From the NCBI RefSeq assembly GCF_034676725.1, contig NZ_JAUCBR010000004.1, forward strand, positions 186,001 through 250,000: DNA of 64,000 nucleotides, in the 5' to 3' direction. This DNA comes from Denitromonas sp. (lineage in GTDB: Bacteria > Pseudomonadota > Gammaproteobacteria > Burkholderiales > Rhodocyclaceae). Position numbers and translations under genes: made by a program. The notes below the pieces were generated by a model that did no database searches, was not told the DNA's origin, and saw only the letters and a program-made list of their open reading frames with translations. Positions 43,167 to 52,009 of the stretch are shown here, piece after piece (positions within the stretch are counted from its first letter, which is position 1; each line of letters opens with the position of its first letter).

Positions 43167-44879
43167 TCAGGCCGCCTTCACGGTGACCACTTCGGTGTGC
43201 TCGGTGTCGAGGATGTGCACCGCGCAGGCCAGGCAGGGATCGAAGGAATGCACCGTGCGCAGCACTTCGAGCGGCTGCTCGGGGTCGGCCACCGGGTTGT
43301 CGAGCAGGCAGGCCTCGTAGGCGCCCGGCGCATCGTGCTCGTTGCGCGGGGCGGCGTTCCAGGTGGTGGGCACCACGCACTGGTAGTTGTCGATCTTGCC
43401 GTCCTTGATGACCACCCAGTGCGAGAGCACGCCGCGCGGCGCTTCGTGAAAGCCCACGCCGCGCTGCTCGCCCTTGGGGAAGGTGGGCGGGTTGAAGGTG
43501 GCCAGATCGCCCTTGCCCATGTTGTCGACCAGGCGGTCCCACTGCGCGGCCAGTTCGTCGACCTGCACCGCGCAGGCGACGGCGCGCGCGGCATGGCGAC
43601 CGATGGTGGAGTGCATGGCGTCGAGCCCGACCTTGATGCCGGCGATGGACGAGACGCGCTCGAGCGTGGCGGTGGCGTAGCGCGCGGTGGGCTCGTGGCC
43701 GGCCGCCAGGCCGGCGAGCACGCGCGCCAGCGGGCCGACCTGCATGGGCTTGCCGTAGAAGGTGGGCGACTTGAGCCAGGAGTATTTGCCCTCGTCCTGG
43801 AAGTCGGTGTAGTTCGGGGTGGTTTCGCCCACGTAGGGGTGCAGCGTGGTGTCGTTGCCGCCCTTGTAGTCGTACCACGAGTGCTTGATGGCCTCGCTCA
43901 CACCGTCGAGGAAGTATTGATCGTGGAAGGTGTTGATCGCCTTGAAGGTCGACAGGTCCCCGCCCGCGATATGACCGCCCGGAATGGCGAATGTCTCGCC
44001 CTTGCCGTCGAGCGGGATGTCGGGCACGCACAGGTAGTCGGTAATGCCCCGGCCGACCTGGGTCCACTCGGGGTAGAAGGCGCCGATGGCGGCTACATCC
44101 ACGAGGTAGACGTTCTTCACGAAGTCGTCGAGCTTGCCGATCCACTCCTTCACCGCGAGCAGGCGCTCCATGGTGAGCACCGACTGCGAATCGAGCGCCA
44201 GCGGGTTGGCCACGCCGCCCACCGCCACGTTCTGGATATGCGGCGACTTGGAGCCGAGCACCGAGACGATCTTGTTGGCGTAGCGCTGCACTTCGAGCGC
44301 CTGCAGGTAGTGCGACACGGCGAGCAGGTTCACCTCGGGCGTGAGCTTCATGGCCGGGTGGCCCCAGTAGCCGTTGGTGAAGATGCCCAGCTGGCCGGTG
44401 CCGACGAAGCCGGTGAGCCGCTCCTTGACCTTGGCGAACTCGTGCTTCGAGTTACCCGACCAGTTCGACAGGCTCTCGGCGAGGGCGCTGGTCTTGGCCG
44501 GGTCGGCCTTGAGGGCGCTGGTGACATCCACCCAGTCGAGCGCCGACAGGTGGTAGAAATGCACGATGTGATCGTGGATCGCGTGCGCCAGGATGATCAG
44601 GTTGCGGATGGCGTTGGCGTTGACCGGGATCTCCAGGTTCAGCGCGTTTTCCACCGCGCGCACCGAGGCGATGGCGTGCACCGTGGTGCACACCCCGCAG
44701 ATGCGCTGGGTGATGGCCCAGGCGTCGCGCGGGTCGCGGCCGATGAGGATGTTCTCCACGCCGCGCCACATCTGGCCCGAGGCCCAGGCCTTGGAGACGC
44801 GGCCGTCATTCACTTCCACGTCGACACGCAGATGGCCTTCGATGCGGGTGACGGGGTCGATGGTGATGCGTTGGCTCAT
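43167..44879 (-). CDS. hybC: Hydrogenase-2 type large subunit HybC
   Basis: 570 residues starting [31 protein letters not shown] and C-terminal DPCLACAVHI bind the NiFe centre; the tail VEHTEVV-like extension (LDTEHTEVVTVKAA) is removed by HybD. Its partners are HybO, HybA and HybB encoded upstream, so H2 oxidation is linked to quinone through HybAB. It overlaps none but the start lies 13 bp after the hybB stop region, on the same transcript. Confidence 0.95.
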   Translation of the reverse strand: MSQRITIDPVTRIEGHLRVDVEVNDGRVSKAWASGQMWRGVENILIGRDPRDAWAITQRICGVCTTVHAIASVRAVENALNLEIPVNANAIRNLIILAHAIHDHIVHFYHLSALDWVDVTSALKADPAKTSALAESLSNWSGNSKHEFAKVKERLTGFVGTGQLGIFTNGYWGHPAMKLTPEVNLLAVSHYLQALEVQRYANKIVSVLGSKSPHIQNVAVGGVANPLALDSQSVLTMERLLAVKEWIGKLDDFVKNVYLVDVAAIGAFYPEWTQVGRGITDYLCVPDIPLDGKGETFAIPGGHIAGGDLSTFKAINTFHDQYFLDGVSEAIKHSWYDYKGGNDTTLHPYVGETTPNYTDFQDEGKYSWLKSPTFYGKPMQVGPLARVLAGLAAGHEPTARYATATLERVSSIAGIKVGLDAMHSTIGRHAARAVACAVQVDELAAQWDRLVDNMGKGDLATFNPPTFPKGEQRGVGFHEAPRGVLSHWVVIKDGKIDNYQCVVPTTWNAAPRNEHDAPGAYEACLLDNPVADPEQPLEVLRTVHSFDPCLACAVHILDTEHTEVVTVKAA

Positions 44880-44892
44880 GACTGGGTTCTCC

Positions 44893-46056
44893 TCAATGGG
44901 CACCGTGCACCGCGTCTTCGCGCGGCAGCACCGGGAAGCGGCGGGTAATGACGATGTAGGCAAGAATCTCGATGGCGAACATGCCGAAGGTGACCAGCAT
45001 CTCCGGCACGGACGGGAAGTAGCTCCAGCCCTCGCCGGTGTCGTAGCCGACCAGGAAGGCGTTGATGCGCAGCAGCACGCCGCCGAGCATCAGCAACGCG
45101 CCGGCGACGAACAACCGCGCCGGGTTGCGCCGCGCGGCCTCGGAGCGCAGCAACCCGAAGGGCGCGACGAAGCAGGCCGTCTCGAGCCAGAACATGGCCG
45201 CCTGCACGCTGGCCTCGAAGGCGTAGCCGAGCGCGCCGCGGACGATGAGATCGCCAAAGCGCACCGCCATGAACACCGCAAGCATGCCGAGCATGATTTT
45301 GGAGAGCGGCGTGAGCAGGTGCATTTCGATCGTGCGCCGGTAGCCGGCCGCCGCCAGGCAGGACTCGAACAGCACCACGGCATAGCCCATGGTGATGGCC
45401 GAGATCAGGAAGATCAGCGGCAGCACGATGCTCTGCCACAGCGGGTGGATCTGCGTGCCGAAGACCACCAGCAGCGAGCCGAGCGAGCTCTGGTGCATCA
45501 TCGGCAGCACGGTGCCCAGCGCGATGAAGAAGAACATGGCCTTGTTCACCTTGCGCCTGGCGTCCTTCATGCCCCACTTCTCGAAGAAGGTGGGCGAGAA
45601 CTCGATCCACATCACCACGATGTAGAGCGAGATACAGGCGGCCACCTCGAACATCACCGAGTTGGGCGAGGCATAGCCCGGCGCAAGGATGTGCCAGAAG
45701 TTCCACCAGCGGCCGAGGTCGAACAGCACCCCGACGCCGGCCAGCGTGTAGCCGAACAGACTCGCCAGCAGCGCCGGGCGCACCAGCGGGTGGTACTCGC
45801 CCTTGTTGAAGATGTACACCAGCATGGCCACCGAAAAGCCGCCGCAGGCGAAGGCCGAGCCGATCACCACGTCGGCCACCACCCAGATGCCCCACGGGTA
45901 GCCGTTATTGAGGTTCGTCACCGTTCCCAGGCCGTACATGAAGCGCACGGCGAGAATCGCCAGCGCCGCCAGGATCAGCACGCCGAGCACAAAGGTGACC
46001 GGCGACAACAGCCGCCCGCCGACCGGTGCCGGCGCAGCGTGTGCATGGTTACTCAT
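44893..46056 (-). CDS. hybB: Hydrogenase-2 membrane subunit HybB (NrfD family)
   Basis: 387 residues with about ten membrane helices, NrfD/PsrC-type. Segments YPWGIWVVADVVIGSAFACGG, RWWNFWHILAPGYASPNS and LTPLSKIMLGMLAVFMAVRF (trimmed) are characteristic of HybB. It takes electrons from HybA to quinone and may translocate protons. Its start overlaps the end of hybA by 8 bp. Confidence 0.94.
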   Translation of the reverse strand: MSNHAHAAPAPVGGRLLSPVTFVLGVLILAALAILAVRFMYGLGTVTNLNNGYPWGIWVVADVVIGSAFACGGFSVAMLVYIFNKGEYHPLVRPALLASLFGYTLAGVGVLFDLGRWWNFWHILAPGYASPNSVMFEVAACISLYIVVMWIEFSPTFFEKWGMKDARRKVNKAMFFFIALGTVLPMMHQSSLGSLLVVFGTQIHPLWQSIVLPLIFLISAITMGYAVVLFESCLAAAGYRRTIEMHLLTPLSKIMLGMLAVFMAVRFGDLIVRGALGYAFEASVQAAMFWLETACFVAPFGLLRSEAARRNPARLFVAGALLMLGGVLLRINAFLVGYDTGEGWSYFPSVPEMLVTFGMFAIEILAYIVITRRFPVLPREDAVHGAH

Positions 46057-47128
46057 GATCGCCTCCTTCGCGCTGCACGCTGTCGCCCCGTAGGGCCGGC
46101 TTCAGCCGGCCATCGCCCTCGGCCGCCGCTTGGCGGGTTGAAACCCGCCCTACGTCCGCGTCTTCGTCGTCATGCTTCACATTGCGCTTGGCCACCCAGG
46201 TCATCGCGCCGAGCACCGCCAACGGCAGCACCAGGCCGCCGTACAGCGTGTGCTGCAGGGTCTCGGATTGCGATGAGAACGAGCGCTCGGGCAGCGGCCG
46301 GTGGCCGAGTTTGTCGAAGGGAATCGCCGCCAGCTTGAGCATCTGCGTGCCGCCGACTTCCTTCTCGCCGTAAATGTGCTGCACATAGGCGGGCGCCGGG
46401 CCGTTCCACGACGGCTGGTCGCCGCTGCCCAGATGGCCGCGCGGCCAGGTCGTCTCCTGCCCCGGTGCCAGCGCCAGTCGGCGCTTCGCCTCGGCCTTGA
46501 GCTCGCTGACCTTGCCGAACAGCGTCGCACCGGTCGGGCACACCTCGGCACAGGCGGCGTACTTGCCTTCCGGCATGCGGTGGTGGCACAGCTCACACTT
46601 GCCGATCTTGCCGGTGGGCGAGTCGTAGTCGTACTTGGGGATGCCGAACGGGCAGGCCGCCACGCAGTAGCGGCAGCCGATGCAGGCGTCGGGGTCGTAG
46701 CCGACGATGCCGGTGACCGGGTCCTTGGTCATCGCCGACACCGGGCAGGCCGACACGCAGCTGGGGTCGACGCAGTGCAGGCAGGAGCTCTTCATGAAGG
46801 CGTAGCCGTCCTGCACGTGGTCCTTGTTCATGCCGCTGCCGTCGACATAAGCCTTGATGACGTTGAAGGTGCGGGCCGTGGTGTCGACCGGCACATCCCA
46901 GGCCGCCTCGATCGGCGTGGCGTAATCCAGCGGCAGGCCGTTGGCGTCCTTGCAGGCGGCCACGCAGGCCTTGCAGCCGATGCACAGGGTCGAGTCGAAG
47001 AGCAGACCCACCGCGTCGGGTGAGATCTGGGCATTGCCGCGCGCGCTGGCTTCGGGGCAGACGGTGGCGGTGGCCACCGTTGCACTACCGGCCAGGGCGC
47101 GCTTCAGGAAGTCGCGCCGGCTGGCCAT
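46049..47128 (-). CDS. hybA: Hydrogenase-2 iron-sulphur subunit HybA, 3' end carrying REP sequence
   Basis: 359 residues from ATG 47128 with Tat signal RRDFLKRALAGSATVA. Four [4Fe-4S] clusters: CIGCKACVAACKDANG, CLHCVDPSCVSACP, CIGCRYCVAACP, CELCHHRMPEGKYAACAEVCP. A C-terminal helix anchors it (LVLPLAVLGAMTWVAKRN). After this the last ~40 codons are the translation of a REP doublet (46090-46153), so the original gene probably ended earlier. It starts 2 bp before the hybO stop. Confidence 0.93.
   Translation of the reverse strand: MASRRDFLKRALAGSATVATATVCPEASARGNAQISPDAVGLLFDSTLCIGCKACVAACKDANGLPLDYATPIEAAWDVPVDTTARTFNVIKAYVDGSGMNKDHVQDGYAFMKSSCLHCVDPSCVSACPVSAMTKDPVTGIVGYDPDACIGCRYCVAACPFGIPKYDYDSPTGKIGKCELCHHRMPEGKYAACAEVCPTGATLFGKVSELKAEAKRRLALAPGQETTWPRGHLGSGDQPSWNGPAPAYVQHIYGEKEVGGTQMLKLAAIPFDKLGHRPLPERSFSSQSETLQHTLYGGLVLPLAVLGAMTWVAKRNVKHDDEDADVGRVSTRQAAAEGDGRLKPALRGDSVQREGGDHE
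46090..46153. repeat. REP doublet inside the 3' end of hybA
   Basis: GTAGGGCCGGCTTCAGCCGG and, 17 bp on, TTGGCGGGTTGAAACCCGCC, translated in the hybA frame as VGRVSTRQAAAEGDGRLKPA. Confidence 0.88.
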
Positions 47129-47129
47129 G

Positions 47130-48287
47130 TCACACCTCGCTCTTGTCGGTGTTTGCCTCGGCCTCGGCATGCTGCTTGCCGAGGTTGCGCGCCAGCACCG
47201 CGCCGGCGCCGGCTGCCGCACCGGCCACCCCGGCCAGCACCGCCGCCGAGCCGAGCGTGGCGCCCTGCCCCTGCGATTCGTGCAGGCCCGGATACATCGC
47301 CGGCGGTTCGACGTTCTTCACCTTGGCGAGCATGTGGATCGGCTTGGTGAAGCCCACGCCCTCCTCGGTACAGCCGATGCAGGGATGACCGCAGCCCACC
47401 GGCCAGGTACCGGCGCCGGCATCGCCGAACAGCACGGTCGGGCAGTTGGCGTAAGTCTCCGGCCCCTTGCAGCCGAGCTTGTACAGGCAATAGCCCTTGC
47501 GATGGCCGTCGTCGCCGAACTGCAGCGCGAAGCGCCCGGCGTCGAAGTGGGCACGGCGTTCGCAGTTCTCATGCACCAGGCGCGAGTAGGCGAACAGCGG
47601 GCGGTTGAGATGATCGACCGGCGGCAGGCTGCCGAAGGTGAGGAAGTGCACCACCGTGGCGAGGAAGTTGTAGGGGTTGGGCGGGCAACCGGGGATGGTG
47701 ACCACCGGCTTGTCGATGATCTTGTTCACCCCCACCGCGCCGGTCGGATTCGGATCGGTCGAGGGCATGCCGCCCCACGACGCACAGGAGCCGATGGCGA
47801 TCACCGCCGCGGCGTGCTCGGCGCATTCGCGCGTCAGCTCGATCGCTGTCTTGTTGCCGACCTTGCAATACACCCCGCCGTCGCGCGTCGGGATGGCGCC
47901 TTCGACCACCAGCAGGTACTTGCCCTTGTTGGCTGCCATGGCCGCATTGCGCGCGGCCTCCACCTGGTGGCCGGCGGCGGCGAACAGCGTCTCGTGGTAA
48001 TCCAGCGAGATGACGTCGAGGATCAGTTTTTCGAGCGTGGGGTGCTCGGCGCGCAGCATCGACTCGGTACAGCCGGTGCATTCCTGAAAATGCAACCAGA
48101 TCACCGACGGCCGCCTGGCCGCCTCCATGGCCTGCTGCACGGCGGCCTCGGCGCCCTTGGGCAGGCCCAGCGTGGTGGCCAGCGTGGCGCAGAACTGCAT
48201 GAAACTGCGCCGGCTCATTTCCAGGCGCTTCTCGATCGGGCGCGCGGTCGCGGCGACGCCCGGATGGTCGTTCGAACTGGAAACCAT
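47130..48287 (-). CDS. hybO: Hydrogenase-2 small subunit HybO
   Basis: 385 residues. Tat signal RRSFMQFC at about 26-33 after a 24-residue cytoplasmic extension. The proximal cluster is of the standard type: ECTGCTES at residues 69-76 and GSCASWGGMPS, with Gly where the oxygen-tolerant enzyme has Cys, so an oxygen-sensitive enzyme is expected. A C-terminal anchor follows (AAVLAGVAGAAAGAGAVLA). It heads the hybOABCD operon; a sigma-54 element lies 56-71 bp upstream. Confidence 0.95.
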   Translation of the reverse strand: MVSSSNDHPGVAATARPIEKRLEMSRRSFMQFCATLATTLGLPKGAEAAVQQAMEAARRPSVIWLHFQECTGCTESMLRAEHPTLEKLILDVISLDYHETLFAAAGHQVEAARNAAMAANKGKYLLVVEGAIPTRDGGVYCKVGNKTAIELTRECAEHAAAVIAIGSCASWGGMPSTDPNPTGAVGVNKIIDKPVVTIPGCPPNPYNFLATVVHFLTFGSLPPVDHLNRPLFAYSRLVHENCERRAHFDAGRFALQFGDDGHRKGYCLYKLGCKGPETYANCPTVLFGDAGAGTWPVGCGHPCIGCTEEGVGFTKPIHMLAKVKNVEPPAMYPGLHESQGQGATLGSAAVLAGVAGAAAGAGAVLARNLGKQHAEAEANTDKSEV

Positions 48288-48342
48288 GTCTCCCCCCTAG
48301 CAGATGCCGGTGCTCCACGGCACCGTTGGGAGGAGTCATTAC

Positions 48343-48358
48343 CAAGAAGCGTGCCACC
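48343..48358 (-). promoter_or_regulatory. Sigma-54 (-24/-12)-type promoter of hybOABCD
   Basis: Minus-strand GGTGGCACGCTTCTTG, identical over 16 bases to the element before hoxK; -12 reads TTGG. About 56 bp before the hybO ATG. Confidence 0.72.
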
Positions 48359-48498
48359 CGGGCGGCAGCCAGAAAGCGCTGCTATTTCATCAACTTGGCG
48401 CCAGCACCCCGCCAGATGATCGACCGCGGCATGGCCACCCGGGGGCAGAAAGCGAAAACCTTCTTGCCACAATCAAAAATCGGCAACTGTCAATATTT

Positions 48499-48512
48499 TT
48501 GATACATATCAA
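48499..48512. promoter_or_regulatory. FNR/ANR box upstream of hybO
   Basis: TTGATACATATCAA, a perfect TTGAT-N4-ATCAA match, centred about 150 bp upstream of the -24 element. Confidence 0.72.
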
Positions 48513-48584
48513 TTAGTTGCCAACACTATAATCAAGCAAGCGACACCGGCCGGATGAAAACCGGCAAGCAAACTCTCGGTGTTA

Positions 48585-48598
48585 TTGATGCATGTCAA
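48585..48598. promoter_or_regulatory. Second FNR-type box upstream of hybO
   Basis: TTGATGCATGTCAA, one mismatch to the FNR consensus, 86 bp upstream of the first box and only 4 bp from the LysE gene stop. Confidence 0.5.
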
Positions 48599-48601
48599 TT
48601 T

Positions 48602-49219
48602 TCATCGGCCCGACGAGACCGCCAGCGCCGCCCCGGCGCCGACGAACAGGCTGCCGAACACCCGGTTCTGGATACATTGGGCGCGGGCATCGGCCAGCCA
48701 CGGCCGAAAACGAGTCGCCAGCAAGGCATAACACGACATCACCAACGTATCGATCACCACTGTCGTCATGCACAGGATGGCGAACTGCAGCCACTGATTG
48801 CCGGCCGGATCGATGAACTGCGGCACCAGCGCAGCCATGAAGATGATCGCCTTGGGGTTGGTGAGGTTAACCAGCAGTGCGGTGCGAAACAGCCGCCGCA
48901 CCTCGATCGGGGCTGTCGTTGCCGACACCGGCTCACCGGCGCTGCGCCACTTCTGGACGCCCAGCCACACCAGATAGCCCGCGCCACAGATTTTCAACAC
49001 CAGAAACGCCGTCGCCGAGGCAGCCAGCACCGCCCCCAGACCGGCGGCAACGATGGCCAACTGAATCATCAACGCGACCTGCAACCCGGCGATCGACCGC
49101 AGCGACACCCGATAGCCGTAACGCAGCCCCACGCTCATGCTCACCACGGCTCCCGGCCCCGGGGTGACCGAGATGATGATCGATGCGGCCAAAAACGCCA
49201 GCCAGACTTGCCATGCCAT
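48602..49219 (-). CDS. LysE/RhtB-family amino acid exporter
   Basis: 205 residues with about six helices; begins MAWQVWLAFLAASIIISVTP with the family signature SVTPGPGAVVSMSVG. LTNPKAIIFMAALVPQFID is the typical central motif. Exports amino acids such as homoserine/threonine in relatives; the substrate here is unknown. It is read toward hybO, separated by the hybO promoter region. Confidence 0.9.
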   Translation of the reverse strand: MAWQVWLAFLAASIIISVTPGPGAVVSMSVGLRYGYRVSLRSIAGLQVALMIQLAIVAAGLGAVLAASATAFLVLKICGAGYLVWLGVQKWRSAGEPVSATTAPIEVRRLFRTALLVNLTNPKAIIFMAALVPQFIDPAGNQWLQFAILCMTTVVIDTLVMSCYALLATRFRPWLADARAQCIQNRVFGSLFVGAGAALAVSSGR

Positions 49220-49394
49220 ATGTCATGCTCCCAACGATGTGCAAGGCCACCGCGTGGCCTGCAACCCACTATGATGCTGAAAACCGCAGTGGAGCGCTTT
49301 TTCGCGCCGGGATGCGCGCCAGTCAACACGTCAGGCGCACCCTCGGGCGCATCCACCTGCAGCTTCCAGAATGATTCAACTTGCGGAGACGCCG

Positions 49395-50027
49395 ATGCTG
49401 ACCGTTTATGGTTGCCCCAACACCCGTTCTTTCCGCGCCGTGTGGGCGCTCGAAGAGGCTCACGCCAACTACGACTATGTGTTCGTGAATCTGTTCAAGG
49501 GCGAAGGCCGTCAGCCCGGCTTTCTTGCCATCAACCCCGGCGGCAAGGTGCCCGCCCTGCAGACCGAAGACGGCATTCTGACCGAAACCGGCGGCATCCT
49601 GCTATGGGCCGCGGAGCGGTTCCCCGATGCCGGGCTGATGCCCACCGCCCCGACAGCCCGTGCGCTCGCCTACCGCTGGCTGTGCTTCGGCCTGACGGAG
49701 CTTGACCAACCGCTATGGACCATTGCCAAGCACCGCTTCGCGCTACCTGAGAAACGCCGCCTGCCGGCAATCGAAGACACCGCCCGCTGGGAGTTCGACA
49801 AGGCAGCCGCCCTGCTCGCCCAGCGACTGGCACAGTCGCCATGGTTGGCCGGCGAGCAGTTCAGCATCGCCGACATCGTCGCCAGCCACTGTCTGGCATG
49901 GGCGCAATCGGCCAAACTGTCTCTGGAAGGCCCCTTGCTGCCGGCCTATCTTGAGCGCTGTTTTTCACGTCCCGCCGCCCAGCGCGCACAGGCCCGCGAA
50001 GCGGCTGCCAAGGAGGCAAGGCCATGA
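49395..50027 (+). CDS. Glutathione S-transferase
   Basis: 210 residues from ATG 49395 (MLTVYGCPNTRSFRAVW), preceded by GGAG. Thioredoxin-like N domain with NPGGKVPALQTEDG and LTETGGILLWAAERFPD; C domain with WLAGEQFSIADIVASHCLAW. An in-frame ATG at 49371 has no ribosome-binding site. It ends in an ATGA overlap with a LysE-family gene. Confidence 0.9.
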   Translation: MLTVYGCPNTRSFRAVWALEEAHANYDYVFVNLFKGEGRQPGFLAINPGGKVPALQTEDGILTETGGILLWAAERFPDAGLMPTAPTARALAYRWLCFGLTELDQPLWTIAKHRFALPEKRRLPAIEDTARWEFDKAAALLAQRLAQSPWLAGEQFSIADIVASHCLAWAQSAKLSLEGPLLPAYLERCFSRPAAQRAQAREAAAKEARP

Positions 50028-50641
50028 CCCCGACCACAACGCTGGCGCTGGCAGGCGCCGTGTTCATCCTGGCTGTCACGCCGGGCCCGGCGGTGGCGAG
50101 CATCACCGCGCGCACCCTCGGTGCTGGCCTGGCGGCGGCGCTCTGGCATGTGGCCGGCATCGCGCTCGGCGACATCGTGCTCATCTCGCTCGCCTGCCTG
50201 GGCATGAGCACCCTGGCACAGAACTACGGCGAGGTGTTTCTGGCGGTCAAGTGGGCCGGCGCGGCCTATCTGATCTGGCTCGGGCTGTGCGCTTTCCGCA
50301 GCGACGACACCCCACCCGCCGACTTGCCCGCATCCTCGCCGGGCGGCCACCACAAGGATGCGCTGACCGGGCTGCTGACCACCCTCGGCAACCCCAAGGC
50401 CATCCTCTTCTACGCCGCCTTTCTGCCGTCCTTCGTCGATCTGGCCAACATCACCGTGGCCGACTACCTGCTGATCTGTACCGTGGCCTGCTCGGTGGTG
50501 TTCGCCGTGCTGGCGGGCTACGCCCTGCTCGCCGCGCGTGCACGCCGGCTGCTGCGCAGCCGCCGAACCGTGCGCGCCATGAACCGGGCCTCAGGCACGG
50601 TGCTGGTCGGCACCGGCGTGGTCATCGCCAGCCGGAGCTAA
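50024..50641 (+). CDS. LysE/RhtB-family exporter
   Basis: 205 residues, six helices; signature AVTPGPAVASITARTLG and LGNPKAILFYAAFLPSFVD. Translationally coupled to the GST gene before it. Its 3' end overlaps the convergent YiiX-like gene by 51 bp. Distinct from the LysE copy at 48602. Confidence 0.9.
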   Translation: MTPTTTLALAGAVFILAVTPGPAVASITARTLGAGLAAALWHVAGIALGDIVLISLACLGMSTLAQNYGEVFLAVKWAGAAYLIWLGLCAFRSDDTPPADLPASSPGGHHKDALTGLLTTLGNPKAILFYAAFLPSFVDLANITVADYLLICTVACSVVFAVLAGYALLAARARRLLRSRRTVRAMNRASGTVLVGTGVVIASRS

Positions 50642-51436
50642 CCCCTCGGCCGGCGCCTCGGCCACACAGGGCTCGCCCCACACGACCTGCCGGTAGTCGA
50701 AGCCGCCCTCGATGGTTGGCTTGATGATGGCGAAATACGGCGAGATGTCGAAATCGCGCGGCGTGAACAGGCTGTGGTGGCGCATCCGCAACACCTCGGT
50801 CTCGCAGGTATTGCAGTGCCGGGGATCGCCCGGCCGCGACGGCCGGCGGATCACGGCGGGCAGGATCGGATAGCCGATGCTCTGGAAGGCCTGGGCGATC
50901 AGCGTCGAACAGATCGCGCGCGTCGGCTCGCCACTGCCCAGCGACAGGAGCCGGCGCCGGAAGCGGGTCGGCACCGGCGGCGTCGGCAGCAGATAGCGCA
51001 GCAGATCGACGATGTTCTTCAGGTCATACTGGTGGCCGATGCGCGCCACGGCGTAGGCAATCACCGCCGCGCGATCGGCGTCGGAGAGCCCCACCGGCCG
51101 GCAGATGCGGGTGTGCATGCCGTCATACTTGGACAGCGGCACGGCCAGCACGCCGTGCTCGGTGTCGGCCTCGATCAGCACCGGCGGGTCGTCCGCCGGC
51201 CCCGCGACCACGCCCGGGCCGACGTGCAAGGCGGCATGCGACCAGGTCGATTGAGTCAGGTACTTGATCGCCGCACTGACTCGCCGGTTGCCCTCGACGA
51301 GCAGGATGTCGCCGGGTCGCAAAGCGCGCTGCAGATGCTCGGCGGAGTGCGTGGCGAGCGGCGTATACGTGGGTAACTCGGCATTGAGATAGGCAGCCAG
51401 CGCACGGCCGACACCACGCAGGATGCGGTTCGCCAT
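50591..51436 (-). CDS. YiiX/YebB-like NlpC/P60-family cysteine hydrolase
   Basis: 281 residues. Permuted papain-like fold: LRPGDILLVEGNRRVSAAIK, QSTWSHAALHVGPG with the His, and the Cys in AICSTLIAQAFQSIGYPIL. Such proteins hydrolyse amide or ester bonds in peptidoglycan or lipids. No clear signal peptide. The last ~17 codons overlap the convergent exporter gene. Confidence 0.83.
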   Translation of the reverse strand: MANRILRGVGRALAAYLNAELPTYTPLATHSAEHLQRALRPGDILLVEGNRRVSAAIKYLTQSTWSHAALHVGPGVVAGPADDPPVLIEADTEHGVLAVPLSKYDGMHTRICRPVGLSDADRAAVIAYAVARIGHQYDLKNIVDLLRYLLPTPPVPTRFRRRLLSLGSGEPTRAICSTLIAQAFQSIGYPILPAVIRRPSRPGDPRHCNTCETEVLRMRHHSLFTPRDFDISPYFAIIKPTIEGGFDYRQVVWGEPCVAEAPAEGLAPAGDDHAGADQHRA

Positions 51437-51466
51437 CGCCCCTCCTCTTGTTGACCCGACGTCCGC

Positions 51467-51886
51467 TCACATTACGACGGATCGCCCGCCGCCGACAACG
51501 ATCGCACCCCCGCACCGTCGCCGGCGCCCGGCGTGCCGCACCACCCGCAGGCGGCGGCGCACCGACGGCTGGGCGAGCGCGGCCGTCAGCGGCAGGCGCG
51601 GGCCGCCATGCCAGTCGCCGCGCAGGCGATCATCCTGATGCAGCCGCTGCCACAACTGGCGGTACATCATGCGCATCAGCACGGCCTGCATGCTCATGGC
51701 TACGCCAGCGGCGGCAAACAACACCCACGCCTGGCTGTTGGCCAGCGCCGGATGCAGCGCATGGCCAAAGACCGCGATGATCAGCGCAGCAAGGAAATTC
51801 AGCCCGGCAACGCCCGCGGCAACGGCAATCGCCAATGGCCAGACGCGTTCGAGCAGGACTTTGGGCGGCATGTCGGCAGGGCGCAT
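51467..51886 (-). CDS. Hypothetical membrane protein
   Basis: 139 residues with two hydrophobic helices (PLAIAVAAGVAGLNFLAALI, WVLFAAAGVAMSMQAVLMRM) and an Arg-rich tail (RRRLRVVRHAGRRRRCGG). No family recognised. It follows ilvD terminator-side sequence and precedes the YiiX-like gene. Confidence 0.6.
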   Translation of the reverse strand: MRPADMPPKVLLERVWPLAIAVAAGVAGLNFLAALIIAVFGHALHPALANSQAWVLFAAAGVAMSMQAVLMRMMYRQLWQRLHQDDRLRGDWHGGPRLPLTAALAQPSVRRRLRVVRHAGRRRRCGGAIVVGGGRSVVM

Positions 51887-51960
51887 GAGAGCCTCCGGTT
51901 CGACGTCTCGTCAAAGTCAGAGGCTCGCTGCGGAGCGAGGTTCCCTCGGCACCGCCCCGG

Positions 51961-51991
51961 AAAAAGACACGGCCGCCCGCGGGCGGCCGTG
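51961..51991 (-). terminator. Rho-independent terminator of ilvD
   Basis: On the minus strand CACGGCCGCCCG-CGGGCGGCCGTG, a perfect 12-bp palindrome, followed by TCTTTTT. Confidence 0.85.
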
Positions 51992-52009
51992 CGATTCAGC
52001 CCTTGCCGG

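Larger units (their letters stand above)
48288..48601. other. hybO promoter region
   Basis: 314 bp with no gene. It carries the -24/-12 element at 48343-48358 and FNR-type boxes at 48499-48512 and 48585-48598. Notably more AT-rich around the boxes. Confidence 0.75.
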
